From Liquidambar formosana (taxonomy: Eukaryota; Streptophyta; Magnoliopsida; Saxifragales; Altingiaceae): a DNA stretch of 64,000 nt. The position numbers and the translations under genes were made by a program. Below the pieces are notes generated by a model. The model did no database searches and was not told the DNA's origin. It worked only from the letters and a program-made list of their open reading frames with translations. Shown one piece after another: positions 58,709 through 64,000 of this stretch. The stretch is from positions 20,192,717-20,256,716 of the forward strand of contig CM077828.1 in assembly GCA_039720395.1 (NCBI GenBank), in the 5' to 3' direction. Every line of letters starts with the position of its first letter. Position 1 is the stretch's first letter.

Positions 58709-61700
58709 TTTTTTTTTTAATTAAATAAAGGAGTAGAAGCATCAACAAAGACATTAAATCCCAATTAGGTTGGCACCTAATGGCCTCTAAATCATGTGCT
58801 CACTACTCAAAAATTTATTAATCAAGGAAAAAAACGAATACAATCAGAAGAAGAAAAAAAACAATAAAAAGCTAGACTTGATGACAAGGGCCATAAAACA
58901 AATCACAGCTAAGAATCAAAACCAACTAAAACTTAAACCTATAAAAAGTCAAACTAGACATGTCCTGACAAAGAAAAGCATGAAGATCAGGGGGTGCAGA
59001 CCATTGCCAACGGAAACCAGCATAAAGAAGACCCATATTCACAACTTTATCTGCTACAGCATTCCCTTCCCTAAAAATGTGAAAACATTGAAACCGCATA
59101 AACCTCAGAAAATGTTTGCAATTCTGCCACCTAATTCAAAGATCCCAAGCCGGAGTAAATTCAGGATTCTAAAGGCATTGAATAACAGAAAGGGAATCAC
59201 ACTCGAGCCAAATATAAAGCCAACCCTTTGCCTAAGCATGCTCAATGCCCAAAATCACTGCCACCAACTCAGCATTAAACACACTATGAACACTAATATT
59301 AGCAAAGAACGTACATTCCTTTAACAAACCCTCTACTCGTTCTGAAAATCCCACCAGCAACTGCAGGACCAGGGTTACCTTTAGCGAGCTCATCTGTATT
59401 CAACTTAATCCAATTAGGAGGGGGAGGATACCAACGCACCTCAGTAATAGATGGAGCTTTCATAGGAATAGCAGGCACGCCCAAAGAACTCAGCAAAAGT
59501 AAATCAGATTGAGAGTTATTCATATGCCCAGAACTCACCTTACCAATGTCATTCAACATAGAAAGGATATACAAAATGGATTTTCTAACATTAGGCTTAT
59601 GATTATTGAATCTAAGATCATTCCTTGCAAACCAAATTGCAGAAAAACCCAACTCAATGCAAGAACCCACAAATTATGCAACTGAGAACTCATAGGCTTA
59701 GCTACCGCCAAAACCCAAAAATCAACAATTGAGACATTATAAGAAAGTGATGGCACCTGAAAGAGAGAAGCAATCCCATCCCAGATAGCCTGAGCAAAAT
59801 TGCAGTTCAAAAACAAATGAAATGGAGTTTCAGCACAACACAAAGTGGTATACAGACTGCAACAGGAAACCAAGGAAGACCTCTTTTTTGCAAATGACCA
59901 TCAGTAGGGATAGCATTTAGGAGAATTCTTCAAACTAGAGTCGAAAGCTTAGGCGGAATGAAGCTCTTCCAAATGTGAGCAGCCCAATCAACCTTATGAA
60001 AAACGGGTTTAAAATAAACATAACCATCCAAGAAAGACAAGTCTCCAGTCCGACTAAACGGCCAAATTAAAGAATCAGCAGTAAGCTCAATAGGCTGAGA
60101 AATCTACAAAATAGCATTAGAGACTTGAGGAAATGCAAGTACAAAATTTGAAGGAAGCGCCTAGGCTTGATTCTAAATAATAGCATCAACAGGGCAATAC
60201 AATAACTCAGCTGCATTACAGGCTAGGAATAAGTAATTAATTCGCTAAAGGCTCCCCAACCCAACGATCATGCCATAAATCAATACAATGGGCCATCCCT
60301 AACTAACCACTGGGCATGAAGAGAAATATCTGGTAAAACAGCTCTAATGCCAGGCCAAATAGAAGAGAGCCTATATAAAGTAACATGAGAAAGCAAAGAG
60401 GGTTTGAACCGAGATCTTAAAAAAGAATAACAAAAAGAAGTGTGAGTGAGAACATCCTAACTCAACTTAAGCAAAGCAGCCTTATTAACAGCCTTCAAAC
60501 AACGAAGACCCAACCCTCCTTGAGATTTAGGAGTACACACCTTATCCCAAGAAACAATGACCAGTTTCCTGGTAGAGATAGAACCAGTCCAAATAAAGTT
60601 TCTTGCCCACCCCTGAACTTGGTGCAATAGGGAAGAAGGCCAAACATATTGGAAAAATGATAGATTGAATGAGTTGACCCCTACCTGCAAATGAAAGCAA
60701 TTTGGAGTGCCACCCTTCCAATTTAGACTTAGCTTTGTCTGCAATACACTGCAAATTCGCTCTCCTTGGCTTCCCTTTAAAGATGGGAACTTCCAAATAC
60801 AAAAAGGAAGAAGACCCTTCAAAAAACCCTAAACAAGAAGTGATACTATGTCTTCTGTATTGAGCCCCTTTACCAATAAAAACCCTACATTTGCTGTTGT
60901 TAATGAACTGACCCGAGGCAGCTCCATAGATGTTAATAAACTGCATAAGAATCTTTAAGCAAGAGAGAGTACCCTTACAAAAAATTAATATATCACTAGC
61001 ATATAACATGTGGGTTGGGGCAAAGATACCACGAGGAGAGGAAATAGGCTTAATGGACCCCTTATCAACCAACTTAGAAATTCCTCTACTTAACACTTCC
61101 TCAGCAAAACAAAAAACGAGAAGGGACAAAGGATCTCCTTGTCTCACCCCCTTACTACAAGAGAAGAAGCCATGAGGCGAACTATGCATTAATAAGCACT
61201 GAAAGCTTTGCAAAGTGAAGAAAACATGATATCCATCCCAAATTGAATGAAAACCAAACCTGCCAAGCACCTGAAGAAGAAAATTCCTATCAATAGTATC
61301 AAAAGCCTTTGTAATATCAAGCTTGATGCCAACATTCCCACCAAAACATTTATGGTTCAAAAGGTTAAAGCTCTCAGAAGCCAAACAAATGCATTCATTG
61401 ATCCTTCTACCTTTAATAAACGCTGTTTGATTAGGAAAGATAACTTTACTTGCAGTAGGACCCAACCTATCTACTAATATCTTAGGAATAATCTTGAACA
61501 AGAAATTAGTTAAAGCAATAGGTCTATATTTACAAATAGAATCCACATCAAGAGACTTAGGCACCAAAACAATAAAATTGGAGTTAAAATTTGGGGTAAG
61601 CTAACTTTCCACAAAAAACTGAGAAACTGCCCGCACCACATCCTCCCCAATAATATCCCAGCAAGACTGAAAAAAATGACCACCAAAACCATTAGGCCCA

Positions 61701-63097
61701 AGGAGCACTAGAAGGATCGATGTCAAAGACAGCCTTCCTAATCTCATCAGTTGAAGGAATAGAAATCAAAGCTTGGTTATTATCCTCACTCACACAAAAA
61801 GGAATAGAATCATTAATCAAATCCACATTAGCAATAGCTGCAGATTGATTATAAAGCTTGTAAAAGTAATCCACAATATGATGCTTAATAGCAACAGGAT
61901 CTTCAAGAAGACGACTATCACCATCTGTAATCATGCTAATTCTTCCCTTAGCAGCTCGAACTTTGGCTACCGAGTGAAAAAAAAAAAAAAAGAATTTCTA
62001 TCACCTTTTGCAACCCAATGAATTCTAGACTTCTCCTTCCAAAAATTTTCTTGCACTCTAAGAGCCTCAAATAAGGATTTCCTCAAGTCAGCCTCTTTGT
62101 TAAGCAGGAATTCATTAGCACCAAGAGTCTCAATATCTTGCGGCACAGAAAGAAGAGAAGCATGAAAAACTTTAACCTTCTCATCGATATTGCTAAAAAC
62201 CTCTCTATTCCAAATCTTAAGCCTACTCTTAAGAGCCTTCTGTGATAATGAACATCGGACAACCATAAAAATCAGAAGAAACCCAACAATCCTTAACCAA
62301 ATCTTTAAACCCAGGGTGAGATGTCCAAGCATTAATAAATCTGAAGGGCTTGGCACCAGATAAAAATACATTGTTACTAACAAACAACAGTGGGTTATGA
62401 TCAGAGCAAGATTTTGGAAGAGCCAAGCAATAAGAATCTGACCAAGAATTTAGCCAAAGAAAATTACAAAGACTTCTATCAAACCTCATCTCTACATGAG
62501 AATTCAGACCTCTAGCCCAAGTATAGGCAGCACCTTTGGTATCCAACTAACAAAACCACAAGAATCAATCAAATGCTGCAAATCTGCACGAGAAATAGAA
62601 TTAGGAAGAACACCACCTCGCTTTTCATGGGCACCAAGAACTGCATTAAAATCCCCAGTAGCCATCCAAGGCCCAGAAATATGAGAGTCGATAGATAAAA
62701 AATCCTCCCAACGAACCCGTCTTCAAACATAGGTTGTGGCAGCATAGACACAAGTAATAAAATTATTAACCCCTTCAAAGTAAAAAGAAAAAGTAACCTG
62801 CTGGGCAGTATTAGAGAGAATAGTAGGGGAATCCAAATGATCAGCATATAGGACCCACAAATTAGAAAGAGAATGCCCTCGCTCATTAACAGTAAAAAGA
62901 GACATACCTAAAGACTTCCAGAAGAAAGGAGATATAGAAGAACATACCACCATAGGTTCTGAAATGCAAATAACATCAGGCTTATGAAGCAAAGAAAAAC
63001 TCTTTAGAGCACTTAGAGAGGGCTTATTACCTAAACCCCTAACATTCCAATATAAAATTTTCATTAAGATACTTCGAAACTTTTCTGTCCCGTAGGG
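58709..63097 (-). mobile_element. LINE, 5'-truncated just before ORF2
   Basis: Minus-strand non-LTR retrotransposon with a perfect 15-bp TSD AATGAGATTGAATTT (58694-58708 and 63098-63112) and a poly(A) tail (T run at 58702-58718). ORF2 starts at 63064 ('MKILYWNVRGLGN'), about 33 bp after the truncation point, so ORF1 is absent. Domains in order: AP-type endonuclease to about 62230 ('SDHNPLLF'), reverse transcriptase about 61600-60700 ('FPNQTAFIKGRRI', 'KLDITKAFDTID', 'GVRQGDPLS'), zinc-knuckle RVT region about 59900-59550, RNase H-like 59460-59150 ('PPPNWIKLNTDE', 'NAELVAVILGIEHA'). The frame is broken many times. The FADD-type catalytic motif reads YASD, losing one of the two aspartates. It is inactive. 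Confidence 0.9.
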
Positions 63098-63112
63098 AAT
63101 GAGATTGAATTT

Positions 63113-64000
63113 GGGATTGGTGAGTGGTAGTTGTAATTAATTCTAAAGTGTATTACTGTAAGAAACTTGGAGTCATTTTTTTGTTGGTGACTGATAGTTG
63201 TGATTAATTTTCTTTATAGTGCCAAAATTATCATTGATGAAGAGGATTAATTTTTTTGTATCTTTTAGAAAAATCTTTCTATTGTCTTAAGTACGGTTAT
63301 TTGAGCGGCTTTGAGAATATTTCATCATAATAAAAATGGTCATGGAAAAGGAGCCTGAAATGTCATGATGGAAGCCATCCTAAGTTGCTATTGAATGGAG
63401 AATGAAGAGTTTGAATTGGTTTGGGAAGCTCTATTTTTGAAAACCATGGTCTCTGAGGGGCATACTAGCCTTGCCGGATGTAGAATATTTTGTCAATGGT
63501 TGCAAATAAGAACCTATTGACAAACTGAAATCAAAGTACGGAGTATTTCATGGGAAAAACCTCTAAATTCCAAGTAGTAAATTCCATACATTAAACAAAC
63601 AAAAATTCCAACGTTATTCTATCAGTTCTTCAATCACAAGTCCACAAATTATGAGGAACTTTGGTAAAATCATAAAAAATTACTTATACAAATAAATGAA
63701 AACAAATTGTCAAAGTTTTGAGTGGTTGCAAGTGCCCGCAGTGGCACCTCTGCATCCACCCCTGCATACCAATACAGGTGATTCTTCTGTGGAATTCGCT
63801 TTACGCAATTTGGGGCCTGAGAGTCAGATGGTCATTGCAAGTATTCAATTATATAGCTGGTTTGAAGCATGTTTACTCTCGTGATGAGCAAGCCCATGGA
63901 ATTATATAACAAACAAACCAGTTAGTGTTGTTGAACTCCCTCCTGGTGATTCTCAATTGAGCCTTTGGCATGGACAGAGAGAGAGAGAGAGAGAGAGAGA
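63113..64000. other. intergenic, no gene recognised
   Basis: AT-rich start, then 63696-63910 has two overlapping plus-strand frames of about 60 codons and a more balanced composition, but no recognisable domain. A (GA)n microsatellite begins at about 63977 and runs off the window. Confidence 0.4.

Noticed and set aside
60930..61477. Plus-strand frames inside the LINE
   Set aside because: Antisense to the reverse transcriptase region and without any domain.
1..64000. CRISPR arrays, tRNA and rRNA genes, operon-like gene runs
   Set aside because: Looked for by eye on both strands; no regularly spaced repeats with unique spacers, no cloverleaf beyond the SINE-like Pol III boxes, and the genome is clearly plant nuclear.

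Overview
The window is a stretch of plant nuclear genome, most likely from a woody eudicot whose family I cannot name. The evidence is AT-rich intergenic DNA packed with plant-type transposons (long-LTR Ty3/gypsy solo LTRs, hAT, Mutator-like and PIF/Harbinger-like MITEs, tRNA-derived SINEs, a plant LINE), intron-split wall-associated-kinase-like (WAKL) genes, and a decayed PLS-class PPR gene. I see no rRNA or tRNA gene, CRISPR array or operon.

The biological core is a cluster of WAKL receptor kinase genes, all on the minus strand and sharing a three-exon design. Exon 1 encodes a signal peptide and a GUB_WAK extracellular domain. Exon 2 is a tiny Cys-rich module. Exon 3 encodes the transmembrane segment and an RD-type Ser/Thr kinase. 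Two copies read as intact: WAKL-B (30571-35594, 728 aa) and WAKL-D (50942-57891, 670 aa). WAKL-A (13834-19807) is a tandem duplicate of B broken by a hAT insertion, a 1-bp deletion, a lost splice acceptor, a 1-bp insertion and a nonsense codon. WAKL-C (39897-44721) is a pseudogene with a frameshift, a nonsense codon and a truncated kinase exon. Smaller WAKL relics lie at 16710-16965, 20010-20193, 33444-33700 and 58352-58392.

Layout. 1-1571: no gene recognised. 1577-9876: three solo LTRs nested inside one another, each with its own target-site duplication (TSD). 10157-13590: a second nest of two solo LTRs. 13591-23215: duplicated block 1 (WAKL-A plus a C-like relic). 22067-23178: a long-TIR Mutator-like element in that block. 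24232-28691: a SINE and a gag-only gypsy element. 30060-44721: duplicated block 2 (WAKL-B and WAKL-C), with a Pack-MULE at 37112-38731 carrying a captured aspartic-protease fragment. 45497-47727: homopolymer tracts and a Mutator-type foldback element nested in a hAT. 48500-50040: PPR pseudogene, plus strand. 50942-57891: WAKL-D with two back-to-back hAT elements in its second intron. 58709-63097: a LINE truncated just before ORF2. 63113-64000: no gene seen.

The two WAKL blocks serve as each other's empty sites. Insertions in one copy can be defined against the uninterrupted sequence of the other, which gives precise boundaries and TSDs for many elements and an order of events for the cluster.
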